Origin: Luteibacter aegosomatis
Lineage (GTDB): Bacteria; Pseudomonadota; Gammaproteobacteria; Xanthomonadales; Rhodanobacteraceae
Reading direction: 5' to 3'
Assembly: GCF_023078455.1 (NCBI RefSeq)
Contig: NZ_CP095740.1
Location: forward strand, 1,228,001 to 1,292,000
DNA length: 64,000 bases
Numbering within the stretch: the stretch's first letter is position 1; the number at the start of each line of letters is the position of its first letter. Positions 6,689 through 13,325 of the stretch are shown here, piece by piece. Below the pieces are notes generated by a model that ran no database searches, had not been told where the DNA came from, and worked only from the letters and a program-made list of their open reading frames with translations. Both the position numbers and the translations under genes were made by a program.

Positions 6689-6921
6689 AGAACAAGCGGC
6701 CGCTGCACGAGCGGGCACGGGACCAGATCGTGGGCCTCTCCGTGCTGGTGCGCCGCGCGCCGACGATCCACCGGATGGGTGAGCAGGAGCTGGAGGCGTT
6801 CGCCGACTTGGTCAAAGCGGGAGCGTCAGACCTTAACGCCGCCCACCACAGCCTGATCCGGCTCATCCGGCAGCACAAGAAGAACGGCGCTGCTGGCGCC
6901 ACGAATGACACGCAAAACTAA
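6685..6921 (+). CDS. Small phage protein, unknown
   Basis: A 78-residue helical protein (MKNKRPLHERARDQIVGLSV...) whose ATG overlaps the VRR-NUC stop. Helices around LEAFADLVKAGASDLNAA and SLIRLIRQHKKN are predicted. It carries no cysteines or membrane segment. No family is recognised; it sits where lambdoid phages carry nin-region genes. Confidence 0.55.
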   Translation: MKNKRPLHERARDQIVGLSVLVRRAPTIHRMGEQELEAFADLVKAGASDLNAAHHSLIRLIRQHKKNGAAGATNDTQN

Positions 6922-6936
6922 GCAGGGGACCATCAC

Positions 6937-7611
6937 ATGCAAGCCGCCGAACTCCTGGCTCGCCTCAATCCGACCACCGTGCGATATGACATCGGCCGCG
7001 GCGGCATTCCCGAACTGACCGCCCAGGACATCGCGGCCGCTGTCGCCATGGTGCCCGCCGGAATCGGACGTGACCTTATGTGCCTACTGCATTGGCCGGA
7101 CCAAGTGGCGGTCACAAGGAGGTCCATCGACCGGGCGCTGATGGACGTTCAATTTAAGGAATGGACACGTCGCGAGCTGGCCATGTACCGCGCGCTGATG
7201 GCGGTTGCCTGCGACGAGGATGTTATGGGTCGTTCGACCCTAACGCGGCAATACTCGGATGCGAACGCCCAGCGCTGGCCGAAGCTGCACGCGAGCATTG
7301 AGTCGCCAGATATCGCCGAGCCTTGGGCGCTGCTACGCGCCGCCGTGCTGGAAGAAATTCGGTACCCGAAAGGCTGTGGCGAGTGCCAGGGAACGGGCAA
7401 TATTCGGCGTCGAGATGGCGAATGTTCCTGCACGCGCTGCCTCGGCTCAGGAAAGGTGCGCTACGGAACGACCTGGCGAGCGGCACGCCTGAAGATGAAG
7501 GAGTCCTCGTTTAACCAGCGGTGGATCGGCCCCTACGAATGGCTCTACGACTTTATGGCTCAAGAGCTTCAGCGAGCCGAGCATGAATTCGTGAAGGCGG
7601 TCAGAAGGTAG
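6937..7611 (+). CDS. Q-like late antiterminator with DnaJ-type zinc finger
   Basis: 224 residues. The N-terminal part (1-135) is helical. Residues about 147-178 hold two CxxCxGxG-type elements, CGECQGTG and CTRCLGSG, the DnaJ zinc-finger pattern seen in several lambdoid antitermination Q proteins. The C-terminal helix (FMAQELQRAEHEFVKAVRR) is basic. It is the last gene before a terminator, a tRNA and the lysis cassette, exactly where Q lies in lambdoid phages. It would load onto RNA polymerase at the late promoter and allow readthrough into lysis and structural genes. The finger is clear, but the Q assignment rests on position plus family resemblance. Confidence 0.65.
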   Translation: MQAAELLARLNPTTVRYDIGRGGIPELTAQDIAAAVAMVPAGIGRDLMCLLHWPDQVAVTRRSIDRALMDVQFKEWTRRELAMYRALMAVACDEDVMGRSTLTRQYSDANAQRWPKLHASIESPDIAEPWALLRAAVLEEIRYPKGCGECQGTGNIRRRDGECSCTRCLGSGKVRYGTTWRAARLKMKESSFNQRWIGPYEWLYDFMAQELQRAEHEFVKAVRR

Positions 7612-7631
7612 CCCAGACGAATGTCGAAAAA

Positions 7632-7656
7632 TTGAGGTTTTTCCCCTCAAGTTTTG
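7632..7656 (+). promoter_or_regulatory. Palindrome in the late control region
   Basis: TTGAGG-N7-CCTCAA (7632-7650) is a perfect 6-bp inverted repeat followed by GTTTTG. It lies 21 bases after the Q-like stop and 47 bases before the terminator at 7697. It could be a weak terminator for the early operon or part of the late promoter / Q-binding region. No convincing -35/-10 pair is seen. Confidence 0.35.
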
Positions 7657-7696
7657 TGAGTAAACTGCTCTGGACGCTTCGTGCGACCAACCGAAA

Positions 7697-7730
7697 GAGC
7701 CCAGCCATAGAGCTGGGCTTTCTCATTTCT
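7697..7730 (+). terminator. Rho-independent terminator upstream of tRNA-Gly
   Basis: GCCCAGC (7699-7705) pairs with GCTGGGC (7712-7718) around the loop CATAGA; the run TTTCTCATTT follows. It lies immediately before the tRNA-Gly gene and all late genes. By analogy with lambda tR' it is probably the terminator that a Q-modified polymerase must pass. Confidence 0.75.
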
Positions 7731-7806
7731 GCGGGTCTAGCTCAACGGGCAGAGTGCAACCCTTCCAAGGTTGGAGGTGCCGGTTCGAATCCGGCGACCC
7801 GCTCCA
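7731..7806 (+). tRNA. tRNA-Gly (anticodon TCC)
   Basis: 76 bases with a complete cloverleaf. The acceptor arms are GCGGGTC and GACCCGC, the D arm GCTC/GAGT and the anticodon stem CAACC/GGTTG. The loop CTTCCAA gives anticodon TCC (7764-7766). The T arm is GCCGG/CCGGC with TTCGAAT, and CCA is encoded. It reads GGA (and by wobble GGG) codons, usually rare in high-GC hosts. Its position between the Q-like gene and the endolysin copies the tRNA position in Stx-type lambdoid phages. The flanking DNA is phage, so it is cargo and not the integration target. Confidence 0.95.
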
Positions 7807-7973
7807 GTTCCAATTGACCAGGTCCGCTACATGCGCGACCTTGCCACGGCGTGAGCCGTTGCTGCGCTTCTGGTGATGCCTCACTCCCCTGGGCTGCTGG
7901 CGGTAACGCCGGCCACTGGACGGCCGAACCTGGTCATCTATGCGGCGCCGAGCTGGCGCCTGGAGGAATCGCC

Positions 7974-8465
7974 ATGGCGCGTATCACCGCAAACGAAGCC
8001 GGTGGCGCTAACGTGTTGGCATTCCTCGACATGCTGGCGACTTCCGAGGGAACGATTGGCGTCGGCGACGACGGCTACAACGTCAACGTCGGCAGCGAGC
8101 TGTTCACTGGCTACGCGCAGCACCCGCGCATCGCGATTCGGACGCGCTGGGGTTGGAGCGACGCAGCTGGCCGATACCAGATCATGGCGGCGATTCCCGG
8201 GCGCATCCGCACCGACACCTGGGACTGGGCAAGCAAGGCTGTTGGCGCCAAGGATTTCTCGCCAATCAACCAGGATCGGGTGGCGATCTACCTGATCGCT
8301 CGCGCCCGCGCCGTCGACGACATCAAGGCGGGCCGGCTCGATGCGGCGATCACTAAGTGCGCGCCGGTCTGGGCAAGCCTGCCCGGCTCGCCTTACGGGC
8401 AGCACACGCAACTCTTTACTCATTTGCAGGCCGCCTACGAGGCCGCCGGTGGCACGGTGGCCTGA
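7974..8465 (+). CDS. Endolysin, lambda R-type lytic transglycosylase
   Basis: 163 residues. ATG 7974 is set by GGAGGAA five bases upstream; the open frame to 7851 is not coding. Conserved lambda R elements appear in order: AFLDMLATSEGT (catalytic Glu about 25), ELFTGYAQHPR, GRYQIM, KDFSPINQDRVAIYLI, CAPVWASLPGSPYGQ and AAYEAAGGTV at the C-terminus. It cleaves the MurNAc-GlcNAc bond of peptidoglycan, leaving an anhydro end, at lysis. There is no signal peptide, so it needs a holin for export. It opens the lysis cassette; the 167 bases between it and the tRNA hold no clear gene. Confidence 0.93.
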   Translation: MARITANEAGGANVLAFLDMLATSEGTIGVGDDGYNVNVGSELFTGYAQHPRIAIRTRWGWSDAAGRYQIMAAIPGRIRTDTWDWASKAVGAKDFSPINQDRVAIYLIARARAVDDIKAGRLDAAITKCAPVWASLPGSPYGQHTQLFTHLQAAYEAAGGTVA

Positions 8466-8480
8466 CGAGTGGATGACCTG

Positions 8481-8804
8481 ATGGATATCAAGCGAAGCGA
8501 AGACGGGACCCTGCACTTCAAGCTCGGACCGATCGAGCGCATCGCGCTCATCGCGAGCTTCGCGCTCCTGACGTTCCTCATTGGATACGTCTTCCACTCC
8601 TTTGACAGCCGCCTCGAGGCCCAGGACAAGACCATGCAGACGGTCGTGACGGCTCAGGCCGTCACGAACGCGCAGCTGCAGACGCTGAGCCAGCAGCTAT
8701 CGGACATCCCGGGCCTCACCCGGCAGATGGCCGAGATGAAGGTTCAGACCGACCGGAACACCCAGGACATCCACGAGCTGCAATCGGTGAGGCACCTGAA
8801 ATGA
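8481..8804 (+). CDS. Lysis-cassette membrane protein with coiled coil
   Basis: 107 residues. After a short polar start, residues about 19-41 (ERIALIASFALLTFLIGYVF) form one membrane helix. A long helical region (SRLEAQDKTMQTVVTAQ... to DIHELQSVRHLK) is likely a coiled coil on one side of the membrane. ATG 8481 is preferred; GTG 8469 in the same frame would add four residues. It lies between the endolysin and holin and its stop overlaps the holin ATG (ATGA). It may be a second holin, antiholin or spanin-like partner; no family is assigned with confidence. Confidence 0.7.
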   Translation: MDIKRSEDGTLHFKLGPIERIALIASFALLTFLIGYVFHSFDSRLEAQDKTMQTVVTAQAVTNAQLQTLSQQLSDIPGLTRQMAEMKVQTDRNTQDIHELQSVRHLK

Positions 8805-9052
8805 AGCTCGTCGACGACGCTCGCTACTGGTGGAAGTGGCACAGCACCTACGTGTTCGCCGCACTCGCGGTGCTGCCCGAGGTGTGGCTGAACTCGCCCG
8901 AGTTGCAGGCACTCCTTCCCGTGTGGCTCGTGGCGAAGATCGCGCCCGTCATCGGCGTCCTCGGCTTCTTTCTGCGCATCCGCGCCCAGGGTCAGCGCAT
9001 CGAGCCGCCGAAGCCCACCGTTCCGCCCAACGAGGAGCCGAAGGCGCCATGA
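8801..9052 (+). CDS. Phage holin
   Basis: 83 residues: a short charged N-terminus (MKLVDDARYWWKWHSTY), a membrane segment about 17-34 (VFAALAVLPEVWL), a second about 42-58 (LPVWLVAKIAPVIGVLGFF) and a basic/proline-rich cytoplasmic tail. This matches the small two-helix holins (DUF7940-type) placed beside endolysins in Pseudomonas and Xanthomonas phages. It should open the inner membrane to release the endolysin. It overlaps genes on both sides by four bases, typical of a lysis operon. Confidence 0.8.
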   Translation: MKLVDDARYWWKWHSTYVFAALAVLPEVWLNSPELQALLPVWLVAKIAPVIGVLGFFLRIRAQGQRIEPPKPTVPPNEEPKAP

Positions 9053-9420
9053 ACAAGCTGTACGCCTACACCACCGCGGCGCTTCTCCTGGTGATCGCCA
9101 TCGGCGCGACGGCCTGGCGCATCGATTACCTGAGCAACGAGCTCACCGAGGCACGCAACGCCCTGACCACCAAGCAGACCGACCTGGACACCTGCGCCGG
9201 CGCGCTGGTGCAGGCCAACGATGCCACTGCGCAGGCCGAGGCCAAGGCGGATCTGATGCGAAGCCAGGCGCAGACCCTGATCGACGGCGCCGCGTCCCGG
9301 AAGGGAAAGAACACCGCCGCCGGCGCCGTGTTCGCCCAGAAGGTGACCGCCAGCGCCAAGGCACCTGATTGCCATTCCGTCCTGGAGGCGGCGCTATGTC
9401 CCGCGCTCTCTGGTTACTAA
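9049..9420 (+). CDS. Inner-membrane spanin (Rz-like)
   Basis: 123 residues: N-terminal signal anchor (YAYTTAALLLVIAIGATAW, about 4-22), then a long periplasmic helix with heptad-like spacing (LSNELTEARNALTTKQTDL...). This is the layout of lambda Rz. ATG 9049 overlaps the holin stop. The o-spanin gene starts inside its last 25 bases in another frame, the classic Rz/Rz1 overlap. With Rz1 it forms the complex that fuses inner and outer membrane in the last step of lysis. Confidence 0.88.
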   Translation: MNKLYAYTTAALLLVIAIGATAWRIDYLSNELTEARNALTTKQTDLDTCAGALVQANDATAQAEAKADLMRSQAQTLIDGAASRKGKNTAAGAVFAQKVTASAKAPDCHSVLEAALCPALSGY

Positions 9421-9671
9421 TCGCCTGCCTGCCGCTCACCGGCTGCCCGGAGACGAAGGCGCCGGTGCCCATGCCCAAGGTCGTCCGGGTCGAGGTGCCA
9501 GTGTATGTGGCGATCCCGGCCGCGCTGACCCAGGACTGCCCGATCGCGGAGCCCACCTCGCTCAAGGTCGAGGAGGCCGTACGTGTCGCCAATGCCCGCA
9601 AGGTCGCTCTCCAAAACTGCAACGCCGATAAGGCAGCAATCCGCGCCATCGGAGAGCAGGCTGGCAAGTAG
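9396..9671 (+). CDS. Outer-membrane spanin lipoprotein (Rz1-like)
   Basis: 91 residues. The start ATG 9396 places a lipoprotein signal directly at the N-terminus (MSRALWLLIACLPLTGC), with lipobox LTGC at about 14-17. The mature part is proline-rich at its start (PETKAPVPMPKVVRVEVPV), as in Rz1. It overlaps the Rz-like gene by 25 bases out of frame. It should be lipidated, sorted to the outer membrane and pair with the Rz-like protein through its C-terminus. Confidence 0.88.
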   Translation: MSRALWLLIACLPLTGCPETKAPVPMPKVVRVEVPVYVAIPAALTQDCPIAEPTSLKVEEAVRVANARKVALQNCNADKAAIRAIGEQAGK

Positions 9672-9673
9672 CC

Positions 9674-10297
9674 ATGCCGATCGAGATCAACATTCGATCG
9701 AACCTGAAAGAGATCACCAAGTCACTTTCGGATCTCGCCTACCGTCAGGTGAACTTTGCAGCTGCCCAGGCCATCAACGACTTGGCGCGGCAAGTCGCCG
9801 TAGCGGAACGCGACAACATCAAGGCGACCTTCGAGAAGCCCAAGCCCTTCACCGTCAATGCGGTTGGAGTGAGCGGGGCAACGAAGCGCACGCTGACGGC
9901 CGTGGTGTACGTCAAGCCTATTGCTGCGCGATACCTCGCGCCGTATGAGGAAGGTGGCGTGCACAAGCTGCCGGGTCGGGCTCTGTTGAATCCGAAGAAC
10001 ATTCGGTTGGACCAATACGGACAGCTGTCGCGCACGGTGCTTCGTCGTCTAAAGGCTCGGCGTGACGTGTTCATCGGTCCAGTGAAGACCAAGGACGGCG
10101 AGGTCAATGGTGTGTGGCAGCGAGTGCCGGCGCGCCGCAAACAGCCCGCTACCCTCAAGCTGCTGATCCGATTCGGTGATGCGATCGAGGTGAAGAAGCG
10201 GCTGGGCTTCGGCACGACCGGCCGCGACATCGTCGAGCGCGGGTGGTCGGGGGCATTCGACCGGGCGATGGCCCGGGCGCTGGCGACCGCCCGGTGA
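9674..10297 (+). CDS. Virion morphogenesis protein, possibly tail completion (gpZ-like)
   Basis: 207 residues, no membrane segment. The N-terminal pattern (helix with NFAAAQAINDLARQVAVAERD, then KATFEKPKPFTVNAV, VVYVKPIAARYLAPYEEGG) resembles minor tail protein Z of lambda and related tail-completion proteins. The C-terminus (GTTGRDIVERGWSGAFDRAMARAL) fits the same family. It starts two bases after the o-spanin stop and precedes the terminase genes, far from the rest of the tail module. Resemblance is at pattern level only. Confidence 0.55.
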   Translation: MPIEINIRSNLKEITKSLSDLAYRQVNFAAAQAINDLARQVAVAERDNIKATFEKPKPFTVNAVGVSGATKRTLTAVVYVKPIAARYLAPYEEGGVHKLPGRALLNPKNIRLDQYGQLSRTVLRRLKARRDVFIGPVKTKDGEVNGVWQRVPARRKQPATLKLLIRFGDAIEVKKRLGFGTTGRDIVERGWSGAFDRAMARALATAR

Positions 10298-10427
10298 CGG
10301 CCGCGGCCGGCCAGGGGGTGGGTAGGTCACGGGTCCTTCCTGGTCGATCAGGCATCGTGGGCATTGCGCGCCGCGATGAGTCACCGGCTCTAGGCTCAAA
10401 AAGTTGTCCGCAGGATTGTCCGCACCC
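10298..10427. other. Non-coding gap upstream of terminase, candidate cos region
   Basis: A 130-base gap in an otherwise tightly packed operon, very G/C-rich at 10298-10330 and with two TGTCCGCA copies at 10405-10424. In lambda the cohesive-end site lies just upstream of the small terminase gene with terminase-binding repeats on its right. The large terminase is of the cos-cutting gpA family, so the cut site is expected here. The nick position cannot be read from the sequence alone. Confidence 0.45.
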
Positions 10428-10665
10428 ATGGCCGAGCTGATCACCGTCCGCGAGTTCGCCAGGCGCGAACAGTGCGATGAGAAACAAGTACGCCGCGGGA
10501 TCGAAAAAGGCTTGTTGGTCAAGGACTCGTCCGGCCTTCTCGATGCCACCCAGGTTGGCGGACCTTGGCGCAAAACGAATAGGCGAGGTCGCGACTCGGC
10601 GGCGGCGAAGGCTGCGGACACTTCGAATAATGTCCGCACCGATGTCCGCACCCCGGATGTCCGCA
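10405..10665. repeat. TGTCCGCA repeats at the small terminase gene
   Basis: Exact octamers at 10405-10412, 10417-10424, 10631-10638, 10643-10650 and 10658-10665 plus an inverse copy at 10613-10620. Spacings inside the groups are 12, 12 and 15 bases. One group precedes the start codon, the other lies in the linker-coding part of the gene (NVRTDVRTPDVRTP). They are candidate terminase-binding (cosB-like) sites. The same octamer forms the iterons at 3084-3405. Confidence 0.55.
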
Positions 10666-11033
10666 CCCCGCTGACCGTCGAAGACGGCGAAACGATCGAT
10701 GAAGCGGCCATGCGCATCGCGCTGGCCACCGCGCCGTTCCCGCGCGCTGAGGCGGAGCGGATCAAAGAGAACTACCTCGCGCTCCTCAAGAAGCTCGAGT
10801 TTGAACAGAAGGAGGGAAGCCTCGTTGAACTGGCTTTGGCCGAGAGGGTGTTATTCGAAGCCTCTCGTGCCGCGCGCGACTCCTGGCTGAACTGGCCCAC
10901 ACGGGTTGGTCCGCTCGTGGCCGCCGATCTTGGCCTTGAGGCCGATCGCGTCACCGAGGTCCTGACGGGGTATGTCCACCAGCAGATCGACCAGCTTGGC
11001 GACCCATCCGCTGACTTCACTGAGCAAAGCTGA
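10428..11033 (+). CDS. Terminase small subunit (Nu1-like)
   Basis: 201 residues. The N-terminal winged-helix region (MAELITVREFARREQCDEKQVRRGIEKG...) is the kind used by Nu1-type subunits to bind cos DNA. A linker with NVRTDVRTPDVRTP follows, then a helical C-terminal half (AEAERIKENYLALLKKLEFEQKEG...) ending in the region that contacts the large subunit. It precedes and overlaps a gpA-type large subunit gene. It should recognise the packaging site and start DNA translocation with gpA. Confidence 0.85.
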   Translation: MAELITVREFARREQCDEKQVRRGIEKGLLVKDSSGLLDATQVGGPWRKTNRRGRDSAAAKAADTSNNVRTDVRTPDVRTPLTVEDGETIDEAAMRIALATAPFPRAEAERIKENYLALLKKLEFEQKEGSLVELALAERVLFEASRAARDSWLNWPTRVGPLVAADLGLEADRVTEVLTGYVHQQIDQLGDPSADFTEQS

Positions 11034-13059
11034 TCGACTTTGGCTGGCGTACAGGAAGGGATACACCCCGCCGCCGCGCATAAGCGTTCCGCAGTGGGCC
11101 GATACCTACCGTCGACTTGCGAAGGGCGCGGGAAGCACGTCGGGGAATTGGCGGACCTCGACGGTTGAGGTCGGCCGAGGGCCGGCGCTCGCTGTCACCG
11201 AGCCCGGTGTACACATCATCACGGTGATGGTGAGTACCCAGCTCCTCAAGACGGCACTTCTCGAGAACATCTTCGGATTCCATGCTCACTTGGACCCCTG
11301 TCCGATGCTCCTTCTTCAGCCGAAAGAGGACGCGGCCGAGCAGTTCTCGAAGGAGCGAATCACACCGCTGATTCGCGCGACTCCTGTCCTGCGGGACGTG
11401 ATCTTCGGAGGGAGGTCGAGGCGTGCCGATGAAACGCTGCTCTACAAGCCGTTCAGCGGTGGGTTTCTCGCTCTGGCGGGTGCAGGTAGTCCTGACAACT
11501 TAGCTCGCCGCCCGGTTCGCCTGGTTCTTGCCGACGAGATCAACAAGTACCCGATTACCCGAGAGGGTGATCCGCTCATGATTGCCGATGAGCGAACTGC
11601 CAGCTACGGAACGAACTGGCTTTCGGTTCGCGCCTGCTCGCCCACAGTAGAGGACGAGTGCCGGATATCGGATAGCTACGCCGACTCGGACCAGCGCCGA
11701 GCATCTGTACCATGTCCGCATTGCGGTCACAGGCAGTTCCTCGACTTCTTCAAGCACGTCGAGTGGGACAAGGACGGATCAACGCACAACACGAAGTCCG
11801 CGCGCATCTTCTGCGAGGCCTGCGGTTGCATGTGGTCCGAAGGCGAGCGGCTCCGTGCTTTGCAGGCCATCCGTTGGCACCAGACGAAACCATTCACGTG
11901 CTGTGGCCAGCGCCACGTTCCGCTTGACGAGTACGAGGAGGCCTGGAAAGGCGACGGGTCTTCGGCGATCGACCTCATTTGGAAGTGGTGGGAGTCAGAT
12001 CGACACGCGGTCTACAGAGTCATCTGCCCGTCGTGTGGCACGTTCGCTGTCGACAACACTCATGCTGGCTTCCAGGCCAGTAAGCTGTACAGCCCATGGG
12101 CAAAGGACAAGCCATCAGACATTGCTCGGAAATGGGTGCTAGCGAAGGACGACGAAGATAAGAAGCAGGTCTTCTGGAACACCCAGCTTGGCCTGCCATA
12201 CCGCCGGCATTCAGGGCGCGAGATCCAGATCGAATCGCTTGCGGCCCGCGCCGAGCGGTGGGCTGGCGACGTTCCGGAATTCGCGGCGATCCTCACGGGT
12301 GGCATCGATGTCCAGGACTACCGCGTCGAGATCGAGATTGTTGCCTGGGGGAAGAACGAGGAATCATGGTCGATCACCTATCACGTGATCGATGGCGAGT
12401 TCAGCGACAAGCGCGTACAGGATCAGCTCGACGAATTCCTGAAGAGGACGTGGTCAAGGGCAGATGGTCGCCAGTTCGAGATCATGGCGGCGTGCATCGA
12501 CTCTGGCGGCCATCACACGCAGGCTGTCTACGACTTCTGTAAGGCTCGGATCGGTCGTCGCATCTGGGCGGTAAAGGGTGAATCAGCCCGCGGCGGAAAG
12601 CGGTCGCCGGTATGGCCCACGGCGCGACCGTCCAATAGGAACAAGAAGTCGTATCGACCGGTCATCATCGGCGTAAACGCGGCGAAGGACACGATTTCAA
12701 GCCGCTTGGGCAAGACCAAGCCGGGGCCGGGCTACATGCACTTCCCCGTCGACCGGGACTTGAACTACTACGCCCAGCTGACCGCGGAGCGGTCCGTTCT
12801 GGTCACCAAGGGCGGCCAGAAGTACCGCGTTTGGGAATTACGCCCAGGCCGAGCCAACGAGGCGCTCGACTGCCGCGTCTACAACTACGCCGCCTTGTGC
12901 GGCCTGTTGCACTTCGGTCTTGCGCTCAATAAGCGTGCCGAAGAGGTTCAACTGACCATGGGGCCGCCCTTGGAGCTTGCCGCGGATGGCAGCCAAGGCC
13001 ATCCGCCAACACCCAAACCTGTCCAGAAGCGTCGCTCCCGCGTGGGGCGTATGGCTTAG
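10972..13059 (+). CDS. Terminase large subunit, gpA family
   Basis: 695 residues, slightly longer than lambda gpA (641). The N-terminal ATPase part carries WADTYRRLAKGAGSTSGNW and the GpA block LVLADEINKYPITREGDP (Walker B-like). A middle zinc-binding region has CPHCGH, CEACGC, a CCGQ and CPSCG. The nuclease part begins near GGIDVQDYRVEIEIVAWG. It packages DNA into proheads and makes the staggered cos cuts. ATG 10972 overlaps the small subunit by 62 bases; TTG 10999 is a possible alternative. gpA-family enzymes imply cohesive ends. Confidence 0.96.
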   Translation: MSTSRSTSLATHPLTSLSKADRLWLAYRKGYTPPPRISVPQWADTYRRLAKGAGSTSGNWRTSTVEVGRGPALAVTEPGVHIITVMVSTQLLKTALLENIFGFHAHLDPCPMLLLQPKEDAAEQFSKERITPLIRATPVLRDVIFGGRSRRADETLLYKPFSGGFLALAGAGSPDNLARRPVRLVLADEINKYPITREGDPLMIADERTASYGTNWLSVRACSPTVEDECRISDSYADSDQRRASVPCPHCGHRQFLDFFKHVEWDKDGSTHNTKSARIFCEACGCMWSEGERLRALQAIRWHQTKPFTCCGQRHVPLDEYEEAWKGDGSSAIDLIWKWWESDRHAVYRVICPSCGTFAVDNTHAGFQASKLYSPWAKDKPSDIARKWVLAKDDEDKKQVFWNTQLGLPYRRHSGREIQIESLAARAERWAGDVPEFAAILTGGIDVQDYRVEIEIVAWGKNEESWSITYHVIDGEFSDKRVQDQLDEFLKRTWSRADGRQFEIMAACIDSGGHHTQAVYDFCKARIGRRIWAVKGESARGGKRSPVWPTARPSNRNKKSYRPVIIGVNAAKDTISSRLGKTKPGPGYMHFPVDRDLNYYAQLTAERSVLVTKGGQKYRVWELRPGRANEALDCRVYNYAALCGLLHFGLALNKRAEEVQLTMGPPLELAADGSQGHPPTPKPVQKRRSRVGRMA

Positions 13060-13067
13060 GAGTGATC

Positions 13068-13325
13068 ATGTCGTTCGTCCCGCGCACCAACAACCTGACG
13101 GGTGTCCCGCGCGAGACCCTCCAGAAGTGGCTGGCAGATGCCCAGCAGGCGTACCACGACCTGAGCACGGGCGCCAAAGGCGAGAGCTACAGCTACACCC
13201 AGGGCGACGGAGCCAAATCCGTCACCTATACGCGCGCGAGCATCGGCGATCTACAGGCCTACATCCTTGGGCTTCAGTATGCGCTCGGGATTCGCCGTCG
13301 CCGCGCTATTCGGGCCATCTTCTGA
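13068..13325 (+). CDS. Head-tail joining protein gpW
   Basis: 85 residues. ATG 13068 has AGGAG at the correct distance; GTG 13062 is less likely. The sequence (LTGVPRETLQKWLADAQQAYHDLSTGAK...SYTQGDGAKSVTYTRASIGDLQAYI) matches the lambda gpW pattern: a helix, a beta hairpin around the YTQGDG segment, and a second helix. gpW plugs the packaged head below the portal and allows gpFII to bind. It lies between terminase and portal as in lambda, and its stop overlaps the portal start. Confidence 0.9.
   Translation: MSFVPRTNNLTGVPRETLQKWLADAQQAYHDLSTGAKGESYSYTQGDGAKSVTYTRASIGDLQAYILGLQYALGIRRRRAIRAIF

Noticed and set aside
7731..7806. tRNA-Gly as an integration site
   Set aside because: Phage genes flank it on both sides, and its place matches the known Q-lysis tRNA slot. 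The chromosome border is at tRNA-Phe.
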